64,000 bases of DNA. It comes from Arthrobacter alkaliphilus. Its GTDB lineage: Bacteria; Actinomycetota; Actinomycetes; Actinomycetales; Micrococcaceae. Under the pieces are notes generated by a model, which saw only the letters and a list, made by a program, of their open reading frames with translations, had not been told where the DNA came from and made no database searches. Positions 54,685 to 63,453 of the stretch are shown in pieces (the stretch's first letter is position 1; each line of letters begins with the position of its first letter). The position numbers and the translations under genes are program-made. Where the stretch lies: the NCBI RefSeq assembly GCF_021483235.1, contig NZ_JAKEEC010000015.1, positions 11,167-75,166 of the forward strand, in the 5' to 3' direction.

Positions 54685-55227
54685 CTACTTGTCGCCGACC
54701 AGGCCTGCGAAGACGTTCTTGGGGCGCTGCATCTCGCCGTGCTTGGCGCCAAGGATGATCACCAGGGCTGCGAAGCCGGGGACGGCCCACTGCAGCAGCT
54801 GGAGCTGCTGCTGGGCTGCCTTGAGTTCGTCCGAAGCGCCTGCGTGCGGCTCGGTTGCGCCCTCGGCCCCTTCACCGGCCAGCTTCTCCACCTTCTTGCC
54901 CAGGATGCCCGAGTACAGGGTTACCGCGGCTCCCGCGACCGTAACTGCGGTCTTGATGACGGTGTTGCGGGCCACGCCGTCCTGCTTGGCGATGCGGCCC
55001 TTGTTTTCCCAAGCAATGGCGAGGTCGGCCACCAGGTGGGACGCGAAGGCTGCCGTCTGGATGGGGGCCCACCTCATCCAGCCCGCGCTCGAAAGCCGGG
55101 TGCGCTCCGAGGGATCCTTGGCCTGGGCGGCCGCCCCGTTGAGCCCGATGGCGCCCATGAGAGATCCGCCAAACCAAGCTGCTGCCGTCAGGTCGTGAAC
55201 TGAACGGGCAATGAGATTTCCTGCCAT
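54685..55227 (-). CDS. Uncharacterised integral membrane protein
   Basis: This 180-residue protein has three or four hydrophobic helices (about 14-34, 52-72, 92-108 and 146-162), with a charged Glu/Gly/Ala loop around 112-135. The N-terminal MAGNLIARSVHDLTAAAWFGGSLMGA resembles small actinobacterial membrane proteins of unknown role. Its promoter region contains the palindrome at 55319, shared with the divergent small gene. Confidence 0.7.
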   Translation of the reverse strand: MAGNLIARSVHDLTAAAWFGGSLMGAIGLNGAAAQAKDPSERTRLSSAGWMRWAPIQTAAFASHLVADLAIAWENKGRIAKQDGVARNTVIKTAVTVAGAAVTLYSGILGKKVEKLAGEGAEGATEPHAGASDELKAAQQQLQLLQWAVPGFAALVIILGAKHGEMQRPKNVFAGLVGDK

Positions 55228-55318
55228 GATGTGCGTTCCTAACGTTGTGAACTGGTTCCGGGTTGCCGCCGTACTGGGACTTCACCTGCCATTTCCCAGC
55301 GTTGTATGGCGCGCTTAT

Positions 55319-55334
55319 GGTAAGCACACTTACT
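55319..55334. promoter_or_regulatory. Palindromic operator candidate in a divergent promoter
   Basis: GTAAG-CACA-CTTAC is an inverted repeat (read on either strand as GTAAG-N4-CTTAC) directly followed by TAATAT, a -10-like hexamer. It sits midway between two genes of unknown function that point away from each other. A transcription factor site is likely; the factor is unknown. Confidence 0.5.
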
Positions 55335-55376
55335 AATATTACGAAAGCCCTTCTCCCGCGGAGTCGAACGCCTAAC

Positions 55377-55676
55377 ATGGAGGCCATGGGCAACACTGGG
55401 ACATTGTTCGGCTGGGCCTTCGGGGATCCGGCACGTGAAAGCGACAGCGGCTACATTGACGGACTGGAGCGCGAGGCGCTGCGCAATGCGCGGCAAACGG
55501 CGGAGGCCAAGGGTGTGGAGGTCGTAGCAGGTTCTGAAGTGTTCACCGTCCTCAGCGCGGACCAGTCCTTGGTGGAGCTGGAAAACGCCCCGGGCCAGCT
55601 GGTAGTGCGGTGCACCGTGCATGTTGAGGGGCCGGGCGCCGAAAAGCTGCGGGCCGAGGGGCCGATGAACGGCTGA
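55377..55676 (+). CDS. Small protein of unknown function
   Basis: The protein has 99 residues from ATG 55377; a second ATG at 55386 lies too close to GGAGG to be preferred. It is acidic and Gly/Glu-rich, with no membrane segment. An N-terminal GNTGTLFGWAFGDPA is followed by one helix (EREALRNARQTAEAKG) and a small beta-rich half. Codon use is like the neighbours, supporting a real gene. Confidence 0.55.
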   Translation: MEAMGNTGTLFGWAFGDPARESDSGYIDGLEREALRNARQTAEAKGVEVVAGSEVFTVLSADQSLVELENAPGQLVVRCTVHVEGPGAEKLRAEGPMNG

Positions 55677-55715
55677 TATGTCGGTACCGGTGTCAAGAGG
55701 GCGTGGATTTGCCGT

Positions 55716-57338
55716 TCAGGCCTTCGGTTTGAGTCTGAGCTTAACCATCCCGCGACGCGGGCGGAACAGCACGTGGGTCTTCTTGTCGAAGAACACCAGG
55801 TAGGCGATGAAGGCGAGCCCGATGACGATGGCCACTCCGCGCACCACCTCAAGGGGTATCCACTGGAAGACACTCAATTGGTCGGTCAGGGCGATCAGGG
55901 TGAAGAAAGCCGTCAGGTAGAAGACCGTCCTGAGCTGGGGGCCGTCGGCGATGCCCGTCACAGTGAAGAACACCAGCAGCCACACCATGTACCAAGGCTG
56001 GATCACGGGCGCCAGGATCACGACGGCGGCGAAGGCCCACGCCATCTGGCGAATAACGGTCTTGTTGAACGCCGATTCGTCATCGAGCGGCGCCGGCATG
56101 CCGAATCCACGGCCTGGGACCCGAACGGCGAGCCAGACGACGGCGACCGCTGAGACTGCGGTCGCGGCAGTCTGGATGACATCCGACACTGGAACGCCGG
56201 GACCACCGAAAAGTCCGACGACGAGACCCGCCCCGCCCGAGAGCAAGGCGACTGGCGCGTACCACATCCAGACCGAACCCGGAGTCTTCAGCGCGCCGAG
56301 CCAACCAAAGCCCAAACCGTTCACCAGACCGGCGGCGGCCATCAGTCCCATTGACAGAGCCAACGTCGCTGCCCAGTAGAGCACTCGGCGGCCCCAGCCG
56401 GCACGGGCGCCGGCCCAGAGGAGACCGGCAAAAGGCAAAGCGATCAAGGTAATCGGCTTAATAGCGATCGAAGCCGTGATCAGCACGATTCCCAGCACCG
56501 GTCGTTTCACCGATGCGAAGTACAACCCAGCAACAACCAATCCCAACATCAAGGAGTCGTTGTGCGCGCTGGCAATGAAGTTGATCAGGAGAACCGGGTT
56601 GAGGACGCCAAGCCAGAACGCCCGCTCGGGGTTCACGCCATGGAGCGCAGCCAAACGGGGAACGTAGACGGCAAGAAGGATGACGCCGGCCAGGCCCGCC
56701 AAGCGGAAAGGGATCAGCGCAAGTTCGGGGACCCCGGCGCTGAGCCAGACGGCACCCTGTTCGATCCAGAGCCACAGCGGACCATACGGCGTGGGTGCTT
56801 CGGTCCACAATTTGTCGGGCCCGAGCGAAAAGTAGTTGCTCAGGGCCGAGATGCCGTTGGTATACGGGTTCAGGCCCTGCTCCATGAGCCGGCCTTGGCC
56901 GATGTAGGCATACGTGTCCCTGCTGAACAACGGCAGGCTGAACATTATCGGGACTACCCACATCCACAATGCGCGCCACAGCACAGGACGCGAGGACGGG
57001 TTCCATCCGCCGATCCTTTGGGCAATGCGCAGCCAAGCGCGCAGAAGCAAGAGTGCGCCAATGCACAGCATCACGGTGCAGGAGATCACGCCAACCGGGG
57101 ATGTCCTTGCGATGATAAAGAGGGGCGTGCGGATGAGCGAGCCGGTGGTTGTCGCCATCCAGCCGACACCGACCGAGCCTGCGACCATGAGCAACGACCC
57201 GACGAACCCTTGGAGGATCGCAGTCCTTGCCGCCTTGGCTATCTCCGTGCCGTGGACCGGGGCGTTGGAATCGCCAAGCGCCTCTCGATGAGCCAACGAA
57301 CTCGCCACCTCACGCTCACGAAACTTCGACGTCACCAT
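55716..57338 (-). CDS. MptB-type polyprenol-phosphomannose-dependent alpha-1,6-mannosyltransferase
   Basis: This 540-residue GT-C fold membrane protein has about 12 helices. The conserved first extracytoplasmic loop reads FSRDTYAYIGQGRLMEQGLNPY, with the catalytic acidic Asp in SRD, followed by APTPYGPLWLW. Later, NPVLLINFIASAHND is also a family block. MptB-like enzymes extend the alpha-1,6-mannan core of lipomannan. ATG 57338 follows CAAGGA. Its paralogue at 60148 flanks the other end of the cluster. Confidence 0.83.
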   Translation of the reverse strand: MVTSKFREREVASSLAHREALGDSNAPVHGTEIAKAARTAILQGFVGSLLMVAGSVGVGWMATTTGSLIRTPLFIIARTSPVGVISCTVMLCIGALLLLRAWLRIAQRIGGWNPSSRPVLWRALWMWVVPIMFSLPLFSRDTYAYIGQGRLMEQGLNPYTNGISALSNYFSLGPDKLWTEAPTPYGPLWLWIEQGAVWLSAGVPELALIPFRLAGLAGVILLAVYVPRLAALHGVNPERAFWLGVLNPVLLINFIASAHNDSLMLGLVVAGLYFASVKRPVLGIVLITASIAIKPITLIALPFAGLLWAGARAGWGRRVLYWAATLALSMGLMAAAGLVNGLGFGWLGALKTPGSVWMWYAPVALLSGGAGLVVGLFGGPGVPVSDVIQTAATAVSAVAVVWLAVRVPGRGFGMPAPLDDESAFNKTVIRQMAWAFAAVVILAPVIQPWYMVWLLVFFTVTGIADGPQLRTVFYLTAFFTLIALTDQLSVFQWIPLEVVRGVAIVIGLAFIAYLVFFDKKTHVLFRPRRGMVKLRLKPKA

Positions 57339-57562
57339 CAACCAAAATCCTTGTCCGGTTCCCTGCCGCATCCGGGCCAAAGTGGCACTTCCGGTTGCCA
57401 TGGATTATTGCAACTGTAGCATCGACACCCTTGGCTTCCCGGGCCCGGACGGACCATGGGTCGGTCTGCGAAAGTGGCCTGGGATAGGATGGACGGGGCT
57501 CCGGTTTGATGCCGAAGGGCCAAGGCGACCTGTGTTGATAACTACCTGACAAGGATCCTCCC

Positions 57563-58876
57563 ATTTCCACGGACTCATTCTTCAGCGCGCTCACACAGTT
57601 CCGACGTCGGGTTCTTCCCTCTCGGGTAGAGGCAACGCTCAATTCCCCCAAGGGCCTTCTTGCAGGCTTCTGCATCGTGCACTTGGTCTTCCTTGTCTTC
57701 GCGCTGATCCTTTCCCTGCGCGGCGAGGCGTTCAGCGACACTTTTATCTACCGGGACTGGACCTCCGCCGGGTTCCGGGACGAGAACCTCGTCGGCGGCC
57801 CAAGCCCTTGGGTCTACCCCGTTCTCGCGTTGGTGCCGATGGCAATCGCGGGCTTGGCCGGACCCGGTCCGTTCTTCTTCCTCTGGGTGCTCATGATCAC
57901 CCTGCTCAATGGCGCCGCCCTCGCGAAGCTCACGGGATGGGGGCGCAATCGCGAGGCCATCCCGGCGGGATGGTGGTGGCTGGTGTTCGTCTTCATCCTG
58001 GGTTGGCTCGGATTCGCCCGGGTGGACGGATTGACTGCTCCCATCGTGCTGATCGCTTTGGCATACGGTGTGTCCCACCCGTTCATTGCCTCGACGCTCC
58101 TGAGCATTGCCACATGGATGAAGGTTTGGCCGGCCGCGGTCATGCTTTCGTTGTTCACGGTGGTCAAGCAGAGAACCAAAGTGGTGGCTGCCGGCATCCT
58201 CACCACGATTTTGGTCATCGCCGGCACAGCGGCCGTCGGCCAACTGCCGAAGCTCTTCAACTTCCTGACCCAGCAAGGCGATCGTGGCATGCAATTGGAA
58301 GCCACCTTCACCACTCCCTGGTTGTGGCTTTCCGTCCTCCATGTGGGCGGCTCGCGGATGTACATGAACACTGACATCAACTCGATGCAAGTGGATGGGC
58401 CCGGCACCGCCTTCATGTCGTTCCTCATGCAGCCCCTGCTTGCTTTGGCCGCGATCCTGGTGGCCGCCCTGACCTTCTGGGCCCTCCACAACGGCAAGCG
58501 AACCGGCGGAGCGGACCGCACTGAGCTGCTGTTGGCGGGATCCCTGACGATGGCTACGGCTTTCGTCGTCTTCAATAAGGTCGGCTCGCCGCAGTTCATG
58601 GTGTGGCTGGCTCCCGCCGTCGCCGTCGGGCTTGCCCACAGCTGGAAGGAATGGCGGGTCCCCGCGGCAATGCTCATTGCCATCGGGGTGGCCACCTACC
58701 TCATCTACCCCCTCTTCTATGACGCACTCAGCCACAACAACCCATGGATGGCCCTCGTGTTGACAGTGCGCAATGTCCTGCTGGTGGTCCTGTTCTGCTG
58801 GTCCGTACGCCGCCTGTACCTGTTGGGCAAGAAGATCCCGGCCAACGAACCGGCCGCCGCTGCCAAGGAGTCCTGA
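57563..58876 (+). CDS. GT-C/GT87-like membrane glycosyltransferase, probable AUU start
   Basis: The protein has 437 residues with about nine membrane helices. A FSDTFIYRDW loop lies after the first helix, and SPWVYPVLA, SIATWMKVWPAAVM and FNKVGSPQFMVW are shared with the next gene. The features suggest a polyprenol-phosphate-sugar-dependent transferase. An in-frame TAA at 57539 fixes the upstream limit. The first ATG/GTG/TTG after it is GTG 57677, which lies within the first helix. ATT 57563 has AAGGA at 7 nt and yields ISTDSFFSALTQFRRRVLPS, similar to the N-terminus of the downstream paralogue. The AUU start is inferred from this match. Confidence 0.8.
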   Translation: MSTDSFFSALTQFRRRVLPSRVEATLNSPKGLLAGFCIVHLVFLVFALILSLRGEAFSDTFIYRDWTSAGFRDENLVGGPSPWVYPVLALVPMAIAGLAGPGPFFFLWVLMITLLNGAALAKLTGWGRNREAIPAGWWWLVFVFILGWLGFARVDGLTAPIVLIALAYGVSHPFIASTLLSIATWMKVWPAAVMLSLFTVVKQRTKVVAAGILTTILVIAGTAAVGQLPKLFNFLTQQGDRGMQLEATFTTPWLWLSVLHVGGSRMYMNTDINSMQVDGPGTAFMSFLMQPLLALAAILVAALTFWALHNGKRTGGADRTELLLAGSLTMATAFVVFNKVGSPQFMVWLAPAVAVGLAHSWKEWRVPAAMLIAIGVATYLIYPLFYDALSHNNPWMALVLTVRNVLLVVLFCWSVRRLYLLGKKIPANEPAAAAKES

Positions 58877-58877
58877 G

Positions 58878-60164
58878 ATTTCCGTTCGATTCTTTGACGG
58901 GCTGGCCCGCGTGCGCGACCGCGCCCTGCCGCCTGCCGCAGTCGCCTGGTTCGGCCGCCCGTCCAGCGTTTGGTGGGGTTTCGCCGCGGTCCATGTGTAC
59001 TTCCTCGGCTGGATGGCAAGTTTCTTCCTATCTGGGAACACATTCAGCGACACCGAGCAGTACCGCCAGTGGGCGATGAGCGGCTACAACCCCGCAGATC
59101 TCCACGGAATGATCAGCCCTTGGGTTTACCCGGTCCTCGCCCAGATCCCGATTTTCCTGGCCAACATCGCCGGCCCGGGTCCCTACCTGCTGGTGTGGAC
59201 CTTGATCATCACTGCGCTCAATGCCGCCGGTTTGTTCATCCTGACCCGCGGCCCGCGCAGGACAGCGGGCATCGCCCCTGCTTGGTGGTGGCTGTTTTTC
59301 ACCGTTTTCATGGGCTACCTCAGCTTTGCGCGGGTGGAGGGCATCACGGCGCCCATCGTGTTGGTCGCGCTGCTGTACGCGGCCACCAGGCCTGTGGCGG
59401 CCGGCATCCTGCTCAGCATCGCCACGTGGATCAAAGTCTGGCCGGCCGCCGTGCTGGTGCCCATCGTCATCGCGAGCCACCGGAGGCTGCGGATTATCGC
59501 GTGCGGTGCCGCAGTAACTGCCGCCGTGGCGCTTGGCACCTTCCTTTCGGGAGGCCTGCCGCACATCCTCGACTTTTTGACCAACCAGGGTGAGCGCGGC
59601 ATGCAACTCGAAGCCACGTTCTCAACACCTTGGGTCTGGTTGAGCGTGTTCAATATCGGCGGATCGAAAATCGCCGATAACGTGGCGATCAATTCCACCG
59701 AGGTGTATGGCCCCGGAGCCAGCGTGGCCGCGTTCATGATGCAGCCGCTCCTGGTGCTTGCCGCCGTCGCGGGCTCTGCCCTTTTGCTGTGGGCGCTTCG
59801 GCGGGGTGCCGAACCGGAGGAGTTGTTCCTCGAGGGCGGCCTCATGATGACCACGGCGTTCATCGTGTTCAACAAGGTGGGTTCGCCGCAATTCATCATC
59901 TGGGTGGCGCCGGTGGTCATCGCAGGGCTGACCCACGATTGGAAGCGTTGGCGCGTCCCCGCCGCCCTCCTCATGGGGATCGCGATGACGACGTTTGTGA
60001 TCTACCCGCTGTTCTATACCCCGTTGATCCATGCCAACCCCGTGATGGCGGCGGTGCTCACCACACGGAACGTGCTTCTGGTTGTACTGCTCTGGTGGTC
60101 GGTGCAGCGGACCGTGGAACTGGGCCGCAAGTCGCGAGCAAGAACCGCTATTCGGAGCGCCTGA
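58878..60164 (+). CDS. GT-C/GT87-like membrane glycosyltransferase, tandem paralogue with probable AUU start
   Basis: The 428-residue protein is a clear paralogue of the gene before it across its full length (FSDTEQYRQWAMSGY, ISPWVYPVLAQIP, SIATWIKVWPAAVL, FNKVGSPQFIIW). ATT 58878 lies one base after the previous TGA and 7 nt after a strong AAGGAG. It gives ISVRFFDGLARVRDRALPP, which aligns with the paralogue's first residues. GTG 58911 is the nearest conventional start but has only a weak Shine-Dalgarno. Its last 17 bp overlap the convergent MptB-like gene. Confidence 0.82.
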   Translation: MSVRFFDGLARVRDRALPPAAVAWFGRPSSVWWGFAAVHVYFLGWMASFFLSGNTFSDTEQYRQWAMSGYNPADLHGMISPWVYPVLAQIPIFLANIAGPGPYLLVWTLIITALNAAGLFILTRGPRRTAGIAPAWWWLFFTVFMGYLSFARVEGITAPIVLVALLYAATRPVAAGILLSIATWIKVWPAAVLVPIVIASHRRLRIIACGAAVTAAVALGTFLSGGLPHILDFLTNQGERGMQLEATFSTPWVWLSVFNIGGSKIADNVAINSTEVYGPGASVAAFMMQPLLVLAAVAGSALLLWALRRGAEPEELFLEGGLMMTTAFIVFNKVGSPQFIIWVAPVVIAGLTHDWKRWRVPAALLMGIAMTTFVIYPLFYTPLIHANPVMAAVLTTRNVLLVVLLWWSVQRTVELGRKSRARTAIRSA

Positions 60165-61773
60165 GCCGCTGCTCAAGCCGTCGGAGCAATTGCACAGGGC
60201 TGGAGCGGATGAGCAATCGTCGCGTATGAACGTCCAGCACCATCAGGTAAACGGTGAATCCCACGGCCACCAAGAAGGCCAGGGAGGACACTTTGACGTT
60301 CAGTTCCACGAAGGACAGCACCGAAATCTGGTCCTGCGCGCCGAAGGCCACGAAAAAGGTGACGGCGACGTAAAGCGACTTGATCTGCCAGTCGTCCCTG
60401 ATCCCTGTGACCGCAAGCAGCGGGATGAACCACAGGATGTACCACGGCTGGATAATCGGTGAAAGCATCACGACGGCGGCAAACGCCAAGGCCGCACGAC
60501 GCACCAGCCGTGAATAATCGCCGCGGAACATCAGGAGAAGCACCAACCCGATTCCGGCCCACTTCATGAGGGTCCTGAGCCCGGTGGCCACACTGGAGCC
60601 CGGGAGACCCAGGAGGTTGGCGATCACCTCGACCTGCTGGCCGAGGAACCCCGAGGGCGAATACCCCGTGTAACCCGGGGTCGGATCCAGGATGGCCCAG
60701 ACCCAGCCAAAGCCAAGGTTGTAAGGAATTCCGCTCACTGCCAAGACCACGAAGCTGATGGCCGCGGTCGCACCCCAGAACAGGAACTTCCGGGCCCAAC
60801 CCGCAGCCGGACCTGCCCACATGAGGCCGATGAAAGGCAAGAGAAGAACGGTGATCGGCTTGATGCCGATGGAAGCGGTCACCAGCAGAAGTCCGGTGAT
60901 ATGGCGACCGGTGGCCGCAAAGTACATTCCGGCCACCGCCAGGCCCACCATGAGGGCATCGTTGTGGGCGCTGGCGACGAAACTGATGAGGAAAAGAGGG
61001 TTGGCCACAGCGATCCACAGCGCACGGCCGGGATTGATGCCGTGCAATTCGGCGAGCCTGGGAACGTACACCACACAAAGCAGCGCACCCACGGTGGCAA
61101 GCACGCGAAAGAGCAAGACGGAGAAATCGGGCTGGGCGTCGGTAATGCCCACCACCCACCGTGCGAGCCACAGGAAATAGGGTCCGTACGGGGTCTTGGC
61201 TTCAGCCCAGGCAGGATCGGCGCCGAGGGAAAACCAGTTACTGAGCGAGGAAATGCCCGCCGTGTAGGGGTTCTGGCCTTCCATCACCAGCCTGCCCTGG
61301 CCCGTGTAGGCGTACACGTCGCGCGAATAGATGGGCACGGCAAACATGAGGGGCGCCGCCCACGCCGCAACAGCCACAACCACGGACCTGAGCGAACCTG
61401 CGCCCCAGTCCTTGAGCCTTTGGCCTAGCCTCAACCATGACCTGACCAGGAGCATGGCTCCCGCCGTCAGGAGGATCGTGGAGGTTGTCACGCCCCACCC
61501 TTCGGTGCGCAGGGCGATGACAAGGGGGTGCCGGAACATGGGCGAACCGTTGGCTATCCAGCCGGCTCCGATCGAGCCGACAAAGATCATGAGGGATCCG
61601 AAAAAGCCTTGCCAGATTGCCACGTAGGCTTTGATCTGGCCGGAGGTGCCGGCGTCGGCGCGTGGGGCTGTCGCGGGGTAGAGAGCTGCGGCCGCCTTCT
61701 CCGACGGCACCGCGGGTTCCTTTGCCTCATCCTGGCTGTTTGAGGTGCCCACGCCCGCTCCGCCTGCCGTCAT
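60148..61773 (-). CDS. MptB-type mannosyltransferase, second copy
   Basis: The 541-residue GT-C membrane protein has the same layout as the 55716 gene. It has YSRDVYAYTGQGRLVMEGQNPY, KTPYGPYFLW, NPLFLISFVASAHND and IIQPWYILWF blocks. The N-terminus has about 45 hydrophilic residues before the first helix. ATG 61773 is the likely start; the frame to 62292 runs antisense over orn. It overlaps the tail of the plus-strand paralogue by 17 bp. Confidence 0.83.
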   Translation of the reverse strand: MTAGGAGVGTSNSQDEAKEPAVPSEKAAAALYPATAPRADAGTSGQIKAYVAIWQGFFGSLMIFVGSIGAGWIANGSPMFRHPLVIALRTEGWGVTTSTILLTAGAMLLVRSWLRLGQRLKDWGAGSLRSVVVAVAAWAAPLMFAVPIYSRDVYAYTGQGRLVMEGQNPYTAGISSLSNWFSLGADPAWAEAKTPYGPYFLWLARWVVGITDAQPDFSVLLFRVLATVGALLCVVYVPRLAELHGINPGRALWIAVANPLFLISFVASAHNDALMVGLAVAGMYFAATGRHITGLLLVTASIGIKPITVLLLPFIGLMWAGPAAGWARKFLFWGATAAISFVVLAVSGIPYNLGFGWVWAILDPTPGYTGYSPSGFLGQQVEVIANLLGLPGSSVATGLRTLMKWAGIGLVLLLMFRGDYSRLVRRAALAFAAVVMLSPIIQPWYILWFIPLLAVTGIRDDWQIKSLYVAVTFFVAFGAQDQISVLSFVELNVKVSSLAFLVAVGFTVYLMVLDVHTRRLLIRSSPVQLLRRLEQRLRRSE

Positions 61774-61924
61774 GATATTCCAGTCCCTACGTACATTGGT
61801 CCAGCTCATCGATGCAGGCAACAACCGCTCGACAACGGCCCAGTTTACCAGCCGAGGTGCGGCACGGGGATGGAACGGAGCGTCTCGACACCCTTCCCGT
61901 GCGCCTGAAAGGTAGGCTGGTCGG

Positions 61925-62551
61925 GTGCCTATTACTAATGAACGCATCGTCTGGATCGACTGTGAGATGACCGGTCTCGATTTGGTGAACGACGCCCTGA
62001 TCGAGGTCGCCGCCTTGGTCACGGATTCGGAGCTGAACATCCTGGGCGAGGGCGTCGACGTCGTCATCAAACCCGAAGACGCCGCGCTTGAACAGATGAA
62101 CGACTTTGTCCGCGACATGCACACCCGCTCGAAACTTTTGGACGAGCTCCCGCATGGCAAGACCATGGCTGAAGCCGAGGCGATGGTCATGGAATACATC
62201 GAGAAGTGGGTCCCCGATCCCAAGAAGGCACCGCTGGGCGGCAACTCGGTCGGAACCGACCGGATGTTCCTTGCACGGGACATGCCCAACATCGTTGAAC
62301 ACCTCCACTACCGGGTGATCGACGTGAGCACCATCAAGGAACTCTCGCGCCGGTGGTTCCCCCGCGCGTATTTCCAGTCGCCCGCCAAACACGGCGGCCA
62401 CCGCGCCCTCGGCGACATCAGGGACTCCATCGACGAACTGCGCTATTACCGCGAAGCGGTGTTCGTTCCGGCTCCGGGTCCTGATACCGCTACCGCGCAG
62501 AAGATCTCCAAGCTGATCGCGGCCCGTCCGGAGACCCCCCAAATCGGGTGA
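61925..62551 (+). CDS. orn: Oligoribonuclease
   Basis: The 208-residue DEDDh 3'-5' exonuclease degrades short RNAs and pGpG. It has WIDCEMTGLD (first D-E), GNSVGTDRMFL, and HGGHRALGDIRDSI with the catalytic His and final Asp. GTG 61925 is the start (PITNERIVWID). Confidence 0.96.
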   Translation: MPITNERIVWIDCEMTGLDLVNDALIEVAALVTDSELNILGEGVDVVIKPEDAALEQMNDFVRDMHTRSKLLDELPHGKTMAEAEAMVMEYIEKWVPDPKKAPLGGNSVGTDRMFLARDMPNIVEHLHYRVIDVSTIKELSRRWFPRAYFQSPAKHGGHRALGDIRDSIDELRYYREAVFVPAPGPDTATAQKISKLIAARPETPQIG

Positions 62552-62680
62552 TCTGGGGCACCTTTTCGGGAAATTTCGGCCAAACGGTGAAAAGTGGCAA
62601 AACCAGACCCTTGGACGGGGTATAGTTTTTGTCGTTGCCTTCGCAGCTGACGGATGATTCCACAGCGCAAAAGGCTCATG

Positions 62681-62753
62681 GTGGGCGTAGCTCAGTTGGC
62701 AGAGCGCCTGGTTGTGGTCCAGGAGGTCGCGGGTTCAACCCCCGTCGCTCACC
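62681..62753 (+). tRNA. tRNA-His (anticodon GTG)
   Basis: The 73-nt cloverleaf has acceptor GTGGGCG/CGCTCAC and anticodon stem CCTGG/CCAGG with loop TTGTGGT, giving GTG. A G immediately precedes it (62680, the histidine-specific G-1) and the discriminator is C. TATAGT at 62621-62626 is a possible -10. Confidence 0.97.
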
Positions 62754-62877
62754 CTCATGAGATTGGTAGCAGTTTATCGATCGCAGCCAAAGGCCGTACT
62801 GGTTATCCAGTGCGGCCTTTGCTTTGTTCCGGCCGATTTGGGCCATTCCAAACACGAGAACCAGAGGAACACCTGAC

Positions 62878-63450
62878 ATGACGGTCCTGCCAGTCACGAT
62901 CTGGGGCGAACCCGTGCTCCACCGCCGGGCGAGCGAGGTGGAAGTGTTCGACGACGAGCTGCGCACCTTGATTGCCGACATGTTCGAAACGAACGAGGCC
63001 GCGAACGGCGTCGGGCTGGCCGCACCCCAGGTGGGGGTCGGCAAGCGGATCTTCGTCTTCAAATACCCGAACGACGATGACGCTCCGGACGAAGGCGTCC
63101 TGGTGAACCCGGTCTTGACCCTCTCAAAGATTCCCGGCTCCCTCCCCGATCCCGCGGAAGACGTGGAAGGCTGCCTGTCCTTCCCCGGGGAGCACTACCC
63201 CCTGCAAAGGGCCGAGTGGGCCCGCGTGCAGGGCTTCGACGGCCACGGCCGGCCGGTGGATTTCGTCGCGACCGGTTGGTTCGCGAGGGTCATGCAGCAC
63301 GAATTCGACCACCTTGACGGCAAGCTCTACGTGAACCGTTTGGTAGACCGCTATGCCAAGAAGGCCATGAAGCAGGCTAAAAAGAACGGCTGGGGAGTGC
63401 CCGGCCTGAGCTGGATGCCCGGAGTCGACCCCGACCCCTTCGGACACTGA
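62878..63450 (+). CDS. def: Peptide deformylase
   Basis: The 190-residue Fe/Zn enzyme removes formyl groups from nascent proteins. The three motifs are complete: GVGLAAPQVG, EGCLSFPG (metal Cys) and QHEFDHLDG (metal His pair and catalytic Glu). ATG 62878 has AGAGGA at 9 nt. The unknown acyltransferase-like gene starts 3 bp after it. Confidence 0.97.
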   Translation: MTVLPVTIWGEPVLHRRASEVEVFDDELRTLIADMFETNEAANGVGLAAPQVGVGKRIFVFKYPNDDDAPDEGVLVNPVLTLSKIPGSLPDPAEDVEGCLSFPGEHYPLQRAEWARVQGFDGHGRPVDFVATGWFARVMQHEFDHLDGKLYVNRLVDRYAKKAMKQAKKNGWGVPGLSWMPGVDPDPFGH

Positions 63451-63453
63451 GCG

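Noticed and set aside
58773..58878. Conventional TTG/ATG starts of the second GT87-like gene inside the preceding gene
   Set aside because: They would add a Cys/Trp/Arg-rich stretch read out of frame from the first gene and have no Shine-Dalgarno. The strong AAGGAG points to 58878.
60148..62292. 714-residue version of the MptB-like gene
   Set aside because: The first 173 codons run antisense over orn and lack membrane-protein character; ATG 61773 fits the family.
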